NCBI GenBank assembly: GCA_949480205.1
Contig: CASXXK010000008.1
Location: 1 to 38,754, forward strand
Reading direction: 5' to 3'
Origin: an uncultured Candidatus Saccharibacteria bacterium
GTDB lineage: Bacteria > Patescibacteriota > Saccharimonadia > Saccharimonadales > Saccharimonadaceae
DNA length: 38,754 nt
The position numbers were made by a program, and so were the translations under genes. Of the stretch, positions 23,212 to 31,061 are shown piece after piece. Every line of letters begins with the position of its first letter. The first letter of the stretch is position 1. The notes beneath the pieces were generated by a model. That model worked only from the letters and a program-made list of their open reading frames with translations, made no database searches and was not told the DNA's origin.

Positions 23212-24318
23212 TTAATAATTCTCCTTCAGCTGAGCTCGATAGAAAGTGGTTAACCATTGGGATATCGTGTCTATGTTGTATTGCTGTGCGGCTGGAAATA
23301 GCGAAGATGGTGTTGTATTGTTACTTGTAATGATTTCATCTGCCCATTGCTGTGTGGCTTTTGTACCGATTGGTAAAAAATTAACATTAGAGCTAATTTG
23401 TACGTCTTTTGTAATGGCATCTGAGAAAATGCATTTTTTGCCTGCTATTTGAGCCTCTATACCAACAACTGGAAGACCTTCGAATAACGATGGAAGCACA
23501 AAAATATCTATGCCGCAATAGAAGTCTGGTGTGTTGGTAATCTCTCCTAAGAACAGTACGGACTCTGATAGCTGTTGCTGGGCTACGTATTGCTGTATGT
23601 GTTTTTTAAGATTTCCTTCGCCGGCTAGTAGTAGTACGGTGTTTGGTGCCTTCTTGTGTACTTGCGCAAAGATGTCTATTAAGAATTTGTGGTTCTTCTG
23701 CGTGTCAAAACGACCTATATGTCCGATTACTAAAGCATTTTGTAATTTCATATTTTTGCGGTACAATAGGCGTCTTTTTTCGTCATTTTTAAACTTATTA
23801 ATATCTATGGCGTTTGGCACAACTTTAAACGGTTTCTTATGGCCATACAAGAATATTCCAGCCTGGTTGGAACAGGCTAGATTATATGTTGACATAAATT
23901 TTAATGGTTTAATAAGTAGGGATTTTGCAGCTCCTTTAAGTGTCCTTTCGGTGTTGGAATTATGACTATGCGCAATTCTTACATGCACTCCATTCTTTTT
24001 TGCTATTGCAAAATTAATTGCGCCAATACTGCTCATATGACAATGAATGATTTTATACTCAGGGTGTTGTTTATAGAATTTATCTAATTGGTGGAGATAC
24101 TTAATCAAACGATGGTCATCGCGTAAGCTAAAGCGGTATATCTTTCCTCCGAGTTTTAGTATTTCGTTGTCGTAAAAAAAAGTGTCTTGGTAGTGAACTA
24201 AAAAATCAAATTGAATCTTTGTTCTATCTATGTTTCTATAGATATTCATTATAAATGTTTCTAGCCCGCCCGCTTGCATGTTTGGAACTATATGGAGGAT
24301 TCGTATGGGATTACTCAT
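23212..24318 (-). CDS. Glycosyltransferase family 4
   Basis: 368 residues, GT-B fold. The N-terminus ILHIVPNMQAGGLETF is the EpsF/CapM-like opening; GHIGRFDTQKNHKFLID (~195-211) and the E-x7-E motif in LFEGLPVVGIE near residue 280 identify family 4. It retains the stereochemistry of a nucleotide-sugar donor. It overlaps the preceding gene by ATGA. Confidence 0.92.
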   Translation of the reverse strand: MSNPIRILHIVPNMQAGGLETFIMNIYRNIDRTKIQFDFLVHYQDTFFYDNEILKLGGKIYRFSLRDDHRLIKYLHQLDKFYKQHPEYKIIHCHMSSIGAINFAIAKKNGVHVRIAHSHNSNTERTLKGAAKSLLIKPLKFMSTYNLACSNQAGIFLYGHKKPFKVVPNAIDINKFKNDEKRRLLYRKNMKLQNALVIGHIGRFDTQKNHKFLIDIFAQVHKKAPNTVLLLAGEGNLKKHIQQYVAQQQLSESVLFLGEITNTPDFYCGIDIFVLPSLFEGLPVVGIEAQIAGKKCIFSDAITKDVQISSNVNFLPIGTKATQQWADEIITSNNTTPSSLFPAAQQYNIDTISQWLTTFYRAQLKENY

Positions 24319-25166
24319 TGGTTTTTGCCTCCACGTAAGATTTTTCTATATGTCCAATCACGTAGCGCATTTGGCATTAGGCAAACGACGATATGCGGGG
24401 CAACGCTTTTTATGAAATCGATCCTTGAAAAAAAACCAGTATCCATTTGCTCTTTTTTGAAACGTAAAATTGATTTTAGATATGTAATTCCACCTCTGCG
24501 GCGATAGAAGTTCTCGTCTATACGCATATAAGTAAGTGGTTCTTGTATATTGTAACATTTTGTTCCATTTTGTATCATACGGGTATATAGGTCATAGTCT
24601 TCGCACAAATAATATTCCCTATAGTTCCCGGCTTCTAATACGGCCGTTTTTTTATATAATAGCGATGGGTGGCGAAAAGGACAACGTCTTTTTGCAAAAG
24701 CGGTTATGGCTTCATGATTTTCTGGCAATATAACTTTAGACACTATATGGTCCGGGCTGTCTTTAAATTCGTAAACGTTGGAGCCAACAAGACTTATGTT
24801 AGGATGTTTTGCAAAAATACTTAATTGCTGCTCTATGCGAGTAGGCACAGAATAATCGTCGGAATCCATTCTGGCTATATATTCGTTGTGGCAGTTTTCG
24901 ATGCCAATCTTTAGGGCTGGGCCAAGACCAATATTCTTTTCTAATTCTATAATATGGAAGAGTGATGGATTATCTTGTACGAAGTGATCTACAACATTTT
25001 CTAACTCAGGGGTGATCTCCCCGTCTTTTACTAGCACGAATTCGGAGGGTTTAACTGTTTGGCTGAGCATGCTATCAATGCTAGTTCTTAGCCAATTTGG
25101 ATTCTCTTTGAAATATACGCTCATCAGGACAGTGTATTTGGTGTGCGTATTGATTTTTTGAACCAT
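24315..25166 (-). CDS. Glycosyltransferase family 2
   Basis: 283 residues: VLMSVYFKENP, VKDGE (46-50) and MDSDD (100-104), then CEDYDLYTRM (~193-202). This subclass often transfers galactose- or N-acetylglucosamine-type sugars, but donor choice cannot be read here. Its ATG overlaps the stop of the phosphoglycosyltransferase gene by one base, and it probably adds the second sugar (inference from order). Confidence 0.9.
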   Translation of the reverse strand: MVQKINTHTKYTVLMSVYFKENPNWLRTSIDSMLSQTVKPSEFVLVKDGEITPELENVVDHFVQDNPSLFHIIELEKNIGLGPALKIGIENCHNEYIARMDSDDYSVPTRIEQQLSIFAKHPNISLVGSNVYEFKDSPDHIVSKVILPENHEAITAFAKRRCPFRHPSLLYKKTAVLEAGNYREYYLCEDYDLYTRMIQNGTKCYNIQEPLTYMRIDENFYRRRGGITYLKSILRFKKEQMDTGFFSRIDFIKSVAPHIVVCLMPNALRDWTYRKILRGGKNQ

Positions 25167-25795
25167 TATTGTGCTCCTTTTTGGCGTAAAACGGTGCCAA
25201 CGGTACGGAATAAGATTTTGACGTCCAATACGATTCCGCGATTCTCGATATAGAAATATTCAAGTTTGAGGCGTTCGTCATAGTCGCTGTTTTTGTCGCT
25301 ACGAATGCGCATAGCCCAATAGCCAGTAACGCCGGGTTTGACGGATTGGTATTTTTCGATGTCTTTGGCCTTGCCGCCATGTTCTTTGAGCTCGCCGGGT
25401 ACGAGCGGACGTGGGCCGACCATGGACATCTGTCCCAGCAGGACATTGACGAATTGTGGAAATTCGTCAATTGAACCATTACGAATGATTTTGCCAACTT
25501 TGGTGATGCGGGGGTCATTGTCGAGTTTTTGGTATTCTTCCCATTGGTCGCGATACTTCTTTTGTTCGAGGAGTTTTTCTAGGGATTCGTCGGCATTTGG
25601 TATCATGGAACGGTACTTGATAATTTTGAAAGTTTTGCCATTTTTGCCGATGCGCTCTTGGGTATAAAAAATGGGGTGAAAATCACCAGTGCAAATGTAA
25701 ACTAGTTTGATAATCACGGTGAGTGGTATTAAAATAATCAGTCCCACAAGGCCAATCAAGATATCGCTCAATCGCTTCACGCATGCGTAAATCAT
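25166..25795 (-). CDS. Initiating sugar-phosphate transferase (PglC/WbaP catalytic type)
   Basis: 209 residues. It moves a sugar-1-phosphate to undecaprenyl phosphate, the first step of repeat-unit assembly. An N-terminal hydrophobic re-entrant helix (~10-33) is followed by FKIIKYRSM, the catalytic Asp-Glu in GSIDEFPQ, MSMVGPRP and SVKPGVTGYWAM. It is the short, monotopic form without the extra N-terminal domain of WbaP. First gene of the glycan operon. The nearest AAGGA is 14 nt from the ATG, a poor spacing, and an 11-G tract lies just upstream. Confidence 0.93.
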   Translation of the reverse strand: MIYACVKRLSDILIGLVGLIILIPLTVIIKLVYICTGDFHPIFYTQERIGKNGKTFKIIKYRSMIPNADESLEKLLEQKKYRDQWEEYQKLDNDPRITKVGKIIRNGSIDEFPQFVNVLLGQMSMVGPRPLVPGELKEHGGKAKDIEKYQSVKPGVTGYWAMRIRSDKNSDYDERLKLEYFYIENRGIVLDVKILFRTVGTVLRQKGAQ

Positions 25796-25815
25796 GGTGT
25801 TCGCTAAAATCCTTA

Positions 25816-25826
25816 CCCCCCCCCCC
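25816..25826 (-). repeat. Poly-G tract (11) in the glycan operon leader
   Basis: Eleven C on the plus strand, so G11 in the mRNA, between the -10 box (25849-25854) and the start at 25795. Long G tracts are prone to slippage. No start codon lies upstream in frame, so any effect would be on transcription or ribosome binding rather than on reading frame. The exact count may be uncertain in an assembly. Confidence 0.8.
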
Positions 25827-25848
25827 TGTTATTTGCTTACTTTATATA

Positions 25849-25854
25849 ATTATA
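25849..25854 (-). promoter_or_regulatory. Glycan operon -10 box
   Basis: Extended -10 TGCTATAAT on the minus strand (hexamer 25849-25854). No good -35 box. Predicted start ~25842, leader ~47 nt including the G tract. Confidence 0.55.
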
Positions 25855-25960
25855 GCACGAAAATGCCGCAAGCGACATGGCTTGGCGCGCTAATTTGGTT
25901 TGATTATATCATAGATTGCTGGAAATGGGAAGAGGGGATATAGGCACGGTGCAGATAGTT

Positions 25961-25989
25961 TTGTTGTAGTGCTAATTATATGCTATCAT
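25961..25989 (+). promoter_or_regulatory. Reverse transcriptase promoter
   Basis: TTGTTG (25961-25966), a 17-nt spacer and extended -10 TGCTATCAT (hexamer 25984-25989), 11 nt before the ATG. The leader would be only ~5 nt and has no Shine-Dalgarno sequence. Confidence 0.45.
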
Positions 25990-26000
25990 ATGTGTAAAAT

Positions 26001-27506
26001 ATGGAAAGTGTTTTAAATTTATCTGCAGAGGACGCGCGTAGATTCTTTTTGAATCAGAAGAGCTATTGCAATATTGGGTTGCCTAGTTATTTTGATTTCC
26101 AATCGTTATTGGATGCGCTTGCTGAAGATTATATGTCTGCCTTATCTTGTAAGGATGTTACGAAATATGTAAATTGCTTGCGAGGTTTTAGCAAAAGAAG
26201 AACGGATGAAGTAAATTGTCAAATATATGCTAATAAAGATGGTGAATTTGCATGGAGACGGCTACAGCTAGTGAACCCAATAGCTTATATCTACTTAGTA
26301 TTCCTGATGACTGACAGAAAGAACTGGAAGGTTATTGTTGACAGATTCCACGATTTTCAGAAGGATAATAAGATTAAATGTTGTAGCGTGCCTATAAGCA
26401 TGATGGAAAGCAACAGCAAGTCTGAAAATGTGAGCAATTGGTGGCATGAGAATGAGCAGGAATCAATTAAGCTTGCTATGAGATATACGTATATGTTGAT
26501 TACGGACATTTCAGATTGTTACAGTTCGATCTATACACACTCTGTTCCATGGGCTTTATACGGACAAGCGTACGCGAAAAAACATAGAGGCGATCATGCG
26601 CTTTTAGGCAATCAGATTGACGAGGTGATTCAGAATATATCGTACGCACAGACAAATGGAATTCCTCAGGGTAGCGTTCTGATGGATTTTATAGCTGAAA
26701 TGGTTTTAGGGTATGCAGATGCATGCTTGTCTGAAGAGTTGAGGCGTGAAAAAATTAACGATTATTACATTTTGAGATATCGTGATGATTATAAGATATT
26801 TGCCAACGAAAAAGAGAATGTCGTTAAAATTACGAAATTGCTAGATAGGGTTTTAGCGGAGTTGAGCCTAAAGCTAAACGCAAGCAAGACGGTGATTAGT
26901 GACAATATTATATGCGATTCCGTAAAACCTGATAAACTTTCTTGGATGGAAAAAGCAGAGTCTAATACTATTCAAAAGAGGCTACTGAGTATACATAAGT
27001 TTTCGAACGATTTTCCAAATTCCGGCAGTATAGAAAAGAGTCTATGTAGGGTTGCTGATAGTATAGAAGAAAATGTGGTGATATTAGCAAATGAAGACCT
27101 GGATGCGATTGTTAGTATTTTGGTGGATATAGCATTTAGAAATCCTAGGACTTATCCCATAACGGTCGTTATATTGGGGAAGATTTTGCCAATTCTGAGT
27201 AGGCGACGAATCAAAGATCTTTTTGATCAGATTGATAAGAAGTTTAAACGACTCCCTAACACAGAGTTTATGTCTATTTGGCTACAACGTCTAACTATAA
27301 AAGTTGGTCTTCGCAGAAAATATGATAGCAGGGTTTGCATGTATGTACAGCAAATTAAAAGTGGGCATAAAAACGCGAAAATGGTTTGGGAATGCAACGG
27401 TTTTAGCAAGATTTTTAGAGATAATCCGTTTATTAATCTTGAGCAGATAAAAACGATGCCACAGATTCCGGAAGTTAAGGAGGCGAAACTGTTTTGGCAT
27501 TATTGA
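26001..27506 (+). CDS. Reverse transcriptase, unknown-group/abortive-infection type
   Basis: 501 residues. Palm motifs: TDISDCYSSIYTHS (168-181) with the first catalytic Asp, NGIPQGSVLMD (219-229), ILRYRDDYKIF (257-267) with the catalytic Asp pair in YRDD, and LKLNASKT (290-297). The last ~200 residues are helical with no known motif, as in Abi and defence-associated (DRT/UG) reverse transcriptases. There is no group II intron maturase, HNH or retron-like partner nearby. Stand-alone members of this class defend against phage; the exact subgroup cannot be fixed by eye. A very stable stem-loop follows the gene. Confidence 0.85.
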   Translation: MESVLNLSAEDARRFFLNQKSYCNIGLPSYFDFQSLLDALAEDYMSALSCKDVTKYVNCLRGFSKRRTDEVNCQIYANKDGEFAWRRLQLVNPIAYIYLVFLMTDRKNWKVIVDRFHDFQKDNKIKCCSVPISMMESNSKSENVSNWWHENEQESIKLAMRYTYMLITDISDCYSSIYTHSVPWALYGQAYAKKHRGDHALLGNQIDEVIQNISYAQTNGIPQGSVLMDFIAEMVLGYADACLSEELRREKINDYYILRYRDDYKIFANEKENVVKITKLLDRVLAELSLKLNASKTVISDNIICDSVKPDKLSWMEKAESNTIQKRLLSIHKFSNDFPNSGSIEKSLCRVADSIEENVVILANEDLDAIVSILVDIAFRNPRTYPITVVILGKILPILSRRRIKDLFDQIDKKFKRLPNTEFMSIWLQRLTIKVGLRRKYDSRVCMYVQQIKSGHKNAKMVWECNGFSKIFRDNPFINLEQIKTMPQIPEVKEAKLFWHY

Positions 27507-27572
27507 CGGTTAATGGTTGCGCTAACCTATGAGTTAGTATTTACGCCTTTTCTTTATTCCGTGGATCATGAA

Positions 27573-27614
27573 ACGCCCTGCTGTCCGTTTTTTGTATGGT
27601 GGGCAGCAGGGCGT
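27573..27614. terminator. GC-rich stem-loop between convergent genes
   Basis: A 14-bp stem (27573-27586 with 27601-27614, one G-U on plus) around a T-rich 14-nt loop. It lies 67 nt after the reverse transcriptase stop and just before the opposing gene's stop (27619). T runs outside the stem are weak on both strands, so it is either a poor bidirectional terminator or a structured RNA element. Confidence 0.5.
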
Positions 27615-27618
27615 GGGA

Positions 27619-27912
27619 TTACATTTCTGGCAGATTGGAGATATTGTTATATGGGTTGCCATCAGCTACTGACTTAAGATACTCGATACCATCCTTTGAT
27701 GTGGCCACGTAGCATTTAGCTCCAGCAACGCCATTTACTCCGCTTGGGCAGGTGTATGCCGCTGATCCGGATTTTACCTTGTTGACTACATACTGTCGCC
27801 CGGCATAGTATTTGCTGTCATTTTCGTAGTAATGATAAGTGTCAATAGCTTCGTCTGGATCGCTGTGATTTCCGTCATCTTTAGTAATTCCATAAATATA
27901 AATTGTGCTCAT
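27619..27912 (-). CDS. DUF3892-like small protein
   Basis: 97 residues. MSTIYIYGITKDDGNHSDPDEAI and the final YVATSKDGIEYLKSVADG...NLPEM resemble DUF3892 proteins, small cytoplasmic proteins of unknown function found in accessory regions. This is from memory of the family pattern. An AGAGGAA ribosome-binding site is present. It lies downstream of a decayed frame and a hypothetical gene, probably one transcript from the promoter at 28545-28573. Confidence 0.65.
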   Translation of the reverse strand: MSTIYIYGITKDDGNHSDPDEAIDTYHYYENDSKYYAGRQYVVNKVKSGSAAYTCPSGVNGVAGAKCYVATSKDGIEYLKSVADGNPYNNISNLPEM

Positions 27913-28086
27913 TATTAATTCCTCTTATTACTTGATTTAAAAGACGCTCTGTGATAAAATCAAAAACATAGAGTTTGGTTTTATCGCCAGCTCGTTTAGA
28001 GTAGACATCCGAATTGAGATTGAATTTGTTTACTGCAACTTCTCGCTATCGGGTGTCTATTTTTGTGGCTTTTTCAACTGATTCAT
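27881..28086 (-). pseudogene. Decayed gene between the DUF3892-like and hypothetical genes
   Basis: A textbook AAAGGAGG and ATG (28084-28086) open a frame that stops after nine codons. The overlapping frame from 28084 reads ESVEKATKIDTR, a TAG, then REVAVNKFNLNSDVYSKR...VFDFITERLLNQVI and ends at 27881 inside the next gene. Two lesions (frame at the start and the TAG) imply decay of a ~65-residue gene. Confidence 0.5.
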
Positions 28087-28121
28087 ATGTACCTCCTTTT
28101 GGCTCGGATTTTTTGAGCCTC

Positions 28122-28517
28122 TTAATTGTTATACTCCAATTCTATCAGGTATAAGCTGATATTGTCAAGACCCTTTTTTATCTCCTTCTTTTCATAGTCA
28201 TAGCGTCCGGTTCTAATTTTCCCCATAAGATCATTTAGTATAAAAAAGTTTTTGGCAGTGATGTATCCGCCGTACATACCATTGTTTGGTGCCGTGATTT
28301 TGAACCCTTTTTCATTAACGTCCATTTTGAATTCTATGGCTATTTGCTTAGTTTGCTTATTATAATACAGCAATGCCGATCTAGCATTTTTTATCTCGTT
28401 TAGCGTATAAAAGGCTGACGGGAAGTTCAGCATGTAATTTTTCGTTATGGTTATTTTGTTTACTATGCGACTAACTGCTTGGTTATTGAATAACTCAAAG
28501 CCCTCTAATTCTTCCAT
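28122..28517 (-). CDS. Hypothetical protein, 131 residues
   Basis: Not recognised. It has alternating strands and helices, is rich in Asn, Lys and Tyr, with no membrane helix or signal peptide, and contains no catalytic motif I can name. The strong promoter and AGGAG ribosome-binding site argue that it is expressed. First gene of a short minus-strand unit with the decayed frame and the DUF3892-like gene. Confidence 0.6.
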   Translation of the reverse strand: MEELEGFELFNNQAVSRIVNKITITKNYMLNFPSAFYTLNEIKNARSALLYYNKQTKQIAIEFKMDVNEKGFKITAPNNGMYGGYITAKNFFILNDLMGKIRTGRYDYEKKEIKKGLDNISLYLIELEYNN

Positions 28518-28544
28518 GTTGTTTGCTCCTGTATTATTGATTGT

Positions 28545-28573
28545 ATTATATCATACTATTGGTTTATAAACAA
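28545..28573 (-). promoter_or_regulatory. Promoter of the 28517 gene
   Basis: TTGTTT (28568-28573), a 17-nt spacer and extended -10 TGATATAAT (hexamer 28545-28550) on the minus strand, ~28 nt before the ATG. Confidence 0.6.
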
Positions 28574-28604
28574 AAAGTTAACAATACGCCATGATGTCAA
28601 CTTT
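28570..28604 (-). terminator. Terminator of the recR-VanZ unit
   Basis: A 10-bp stem (28574-28583 with 28595-28604; one G-U on the minus strand) followed by a short U run, 10 nt after the VanZ-like stop. Confidence 0.6.
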
Positions 28605-28613
28605 CTATTGTAC

Positions 28614-29153
28614 TTAGTTTTTGTTCGCTATTTGTGCTTTATGATTTCCCGCCCACCACGCCAAATAATAACTAGAAAACAATAATGTTCCTACGCATGC
28701 CCCGGCGGTGTCGATCAATACGTCAGAGAATTGTCCAGTACGACCGTCGACAAATGTTTGATGGTACTCGTCAGTCATAGCAAAGAGAAAACATAGGAGG
28801 ATAGTGGCAGCGCAAGTGAGGAGATATTTTCTACCGCCAAAAATCACGCGACCAAGAATAAGTGAGATAATCGCAAGTACAAAATATACGGTGGCGTGCG
28901 CAACTTTGCGCAGCGGTGCATTAATGAGGCTGGCGGCTTTGGCGAGCTTTTCGTCGTCTGGGTGAGAGTCGGTAAGTCCAGCTTCGTTGGTGGCGTCAAG
29001 AACTTTGGAGATAAGTTGTTCGGTGACCCCCTTACTCTTGTTATTAGAAGTTTCTGAGTTCATTGCGGAGAACTTAAAAATAGTGGCGCACCAGGCGATT
29101 GCGATGACGGATATTATGGCAAGAATGATGAGTTTTGTGCGCTTTCTTTGCAT
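28614..29153 (-). CDS. VanZ-like membrane protein
   Basis: 179 residues with four membrane helices. The motif set LRKVAHATVYFVL (~81-93), DEYHQTFVDGRTGQFSDVLIDTAG (~127-150, two blocks) is the VanZ-like family pattern. VanZ itself confers low-level teicoplanin resistance; the wider family is found in envelope and phosphotransbutyrylase-like contexts with unknown activity. It follows the orphan membrane gene in a recR-headed unit. Confidence 0.85.
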   Translation of the reverse strand: MQRKRTKLIILAIISVIAIAWCATIFKFSAMNSETSNNKSKGVTEQLISKVLDATNEAGLTDSHPDDEKLAKAASLINAPLRKVAHATVYFVLAIISLILGRVIFGGRKYLLTCAATILLCFLFAMTDEYHQTFVDGRTGQFSDVLIDTAGACVGTLLFSSYYLAWWAGNHKAQIANKN

Positions 29154-29169
29154 TTTATTCTGTCTTTAA

Positions 29170-29994
29170 TTACTTTTTCATTAGTTTCGGCGCGCTTAAT
29201 AGTCCAATATTATTAATACGCGTTTGATCGTAGGTAATGGACGTATCATCATTAGACTCCAGAATATTAGCATCTATGGTAGAGGAGATTTTGATTCTTT
29301 GCTGGTAAAGATTATTATAACAATCTTTATATAGAATTTCTATTGAGAATATTGCTTCAATGGCCGATACTATGCTCTTCCCCTTTGGTATTATAGAGAT
29401 AACTTCTGGGTCAAATTTACCCACCATAACTGGTTGTAGGCGTATTGTTGTTGAACTATTTTTATAAATAATTGGCGCAACTTTGACTTTTAAGAAGGGC
29501 TTGCTTGGAAGATTGCACATGACATTTGCGATCACTACGTCATACATTTCTCGCATGCCAACATTTTTTAGCTCTAGAATGGCCCCATTTGATGGGTTTA
29601 GATTAGTATCCGAGATAGGTATATTCGTTATGATTTTAGATATGTCAGCGCGCCCCGTGTTCTTATTGGCTGTTTTGACTTCTATGAGTGGCAAGACTTC
29701 TTTTCGCTTGTCTTCGTGACGAGACTCTTCCTGTTTGTAAATTGTTATTAACACTGCAAAATAACCAGCAACTGCGGCTAATGCCGATGCAAAGTAACCT
29801 AAGAATGCACTGGTCCATGCGCTCGGCTCTTGATTAATTATCCCTCTAATGCCTAGTTGAGTGAACCAGTTTGTTCCATCAACAATTATCCATACTGTAG
29901 GAAAAACTACTACGATTAACAGTATAAAAACCCATGATCCTTTGATGGGGTTAAAAGAACTAGGATTTGTTCTTTTCTTTTTGTGGTTCATCAC
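29170..29994 (-). CDS. Hypothetical membrane protein, 274 residues
   Basis: Two hydrophobic helices (about 21-38 and 65-87), then a soluble ~185-residue C-terminal region rich in Ile, Asn and Thr with beta-strand character. The short charged link after helix 2 (KQEESRHEDKRKE) suggests a cytoplasmic C-terminus. Family not recognised. It overlaps recR by ATGA, so it is translationally coupled to it. Confidence 0.65.
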   Translation of the reverse strand: MMNHKKKRTNPSSFNPIKGSWVFILLIVVVFPTVWIIVDGTNWFTQLGIRGIINQEPSAWTSAFLGYFASALAAVAGYFAVLITIYKQEESRHEDKRKEVLPLIEVKTANKNTGRADISKIITNIPISDTNLNPSNGAILELKNVGMREMYDVVIANVMCNLPSKPFLKVKVAPIIYKNSSTTIRLQPVMVGKFDPEVISIIPKGKSIVSAIEAIFSIEILYKDCYNNLYQQRIKISSTIDANILESNDDTSITYDQTRINNIGLLSAPKLMKK

Positions 29995-30596
29995 AACCTC
30001 GTCCGATTCTCTAGCGCCGCCGACAGCGTAATTTGGTCAGCATAGCTAAGATCTACGCCGAGCGGCAGGCCGCGGGCGAGGCGGGTGACTTTGACATCGG
30101 GATATTGCTCGTGGAGCATTTTTTGTAATAGCAACGCAGTCGATTCCCCTTCCACGCTGGGGTTGGTGGCGATAATGATTTCTTGTACATTGTCGGGTTC
30201 AATCCGGGCTAATAACTCCTTGATATGTAACTGGTCGGCGGTAATGCCATCAATTGGGCTGATTGCGCCGCCAAGTACGTGATAAGTTCCCTTAAATTGT
30301 TTGGTTTGTTCCATTGCGTAAATATCTAACGGTTCTTCTACTACGAGGATTGTAGACTTGTCACGCGTCGGATCATTATAAAGCGGAGAAACTTCCTCGT
30401 CAGCATCAATTAAGGCAAAAGTCACTGGGCAAGATTTGACGCCATTATGTAGATTAACTAAAGTCTCGGCGATTTCGGTGCTGATACGGGGGCTACTTTT
30501 GAACAAATAATAGGCATAGCGTTCGGCGGTGCGAGCGCCCACGCCGGGTAAGTGTCCGAGTGATTCAATTGTATCCTGTAAGGCTTGGGGTAACAT
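29991..30596 (-). CDS. recR: Recombination protein RecR, zinc finger degenerate
   Basis: RecR loads RecA on SSB-coated gaps with RecO/RecF. 201 residues, normal length. The helix-hairpin-helix region has LGHLPGVGARTAERYAYYL (12-30). The Toprim domain has LVVEEPLDIYAME (84-96) and the C-terminal Walker-B-like ARGLPLGVDLSYAD. The usual four-Cys zinc finger (~55-75) keeps only Cys56. The ATG lies 7 nt after a TATAAT box with no Shine-Dalgarno sequence. Confidence 0.93.
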   Translation of the reverse strand: MLPQALQDTIESLGHLPGVGARTAERYAYYLFKSSPRISTEIAETLVNLHNGVKSCPVTFALIDADEEVSPLYNDPTRDKSTILVVEEPLDIYAMEQTKQFKGTYHVLGGAISPIDGITADQLHIKELLARIEPDNVQEIIIATNPSVEGESTALLLQKMLHEQYPDVKVTRLARGLPLGVDLSYADQITLSAALENRTRL

Positions 30597-30603
30597 AGTA
30601 TAT

Positions 30604-30609
30604 ATTATA
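30604..30609 (-). promoter_or_regulatory. -10 box of recR (leaderless)
   Basis: TATAAT on the minus strand, 7 nt before the recR ATG, placed just after the rpsI terminator. Confidence 0.6.
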
Positions 30610-30613
30610 CATC

Positions 30614-30644
30614 AAAAAGGGGCTGACAGATAGACTGTAGCCCC
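30614..30644 (-). terminator. rpsI operon terminator
   Basis: GGGGCT/AGCCCC (30619-30624, 30639-30644) with an inner ACAG/CTGT extension, then five U on the minus strand. It ends the long ribosomal-protein transcript. Confidence 0.85.
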
Positions 30645-30659
30645 AACTTGATACGTAGA

Positions 30660-31061
30660 TTAACGCTTTGAGAACTGCTCTTTCTTGCGAGCGGAGCGTA
30701 AACCGTATTTCTTGCGTTCCTTTTCGCGTGGGTCACGCTTGAGGAAGCCAGCTTTCTTGAGCACTGGGCGCAAGTCGGCCATTTCGGTAGTCAATGCTTT
30801 GGACAGTGCCAATTTGATCGCATCAACTTGACCAGCTAAGCCACCACCGGCAACGCGAATGCTAACGTCGTAGGCATTCTGCTTCTCAGCGAGAGCGAGT
30901 GGGTCGGTGATTTCGGCCAACAAGCTCTTGTTGCCAGAGAGATACTCTAAAGCAGGTTTGTCATTGATGGTGACGTTCCCTTTGCCTTTGTAAAGACGAA
31001 CGCGAGCAGTGGCTGCTTTGCGACGACCAAGGCCGTAAATGTAAGAATCTTTAGTAGCCAT
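30660..31061 (-). CDS. rpsI: 30S ribosomal protein S9
   Basis: 133 residues. YIYGLGRRKAATARVRLYKG at the N-terminus and the basic C-terminal tail ending KKEQFSKR, which reaches the P-site tRNA in known ribosomes, are both intact. Start overlaps the rplM stop by one base (TAATG). Confidence 0.97.
   Translation of the reverse strand: MATKDSYIYGLGRRKAATARVRLYKGKGNVTINDKPALEYLSGNKSLLAEITDPLALAEKQNAYDVSIRVAGGGLAGQVDAIKLALSKALTTEMADLRPVLKKAGFLKRDPREKERKKYGLRSARKKEQFSKR

Noticed and set aside
26001-27506. Retron or group II intron
   Set aside because: No msr/msd-like inverted repeats beside the gene and no maturase or endonuclease domain in the protein.
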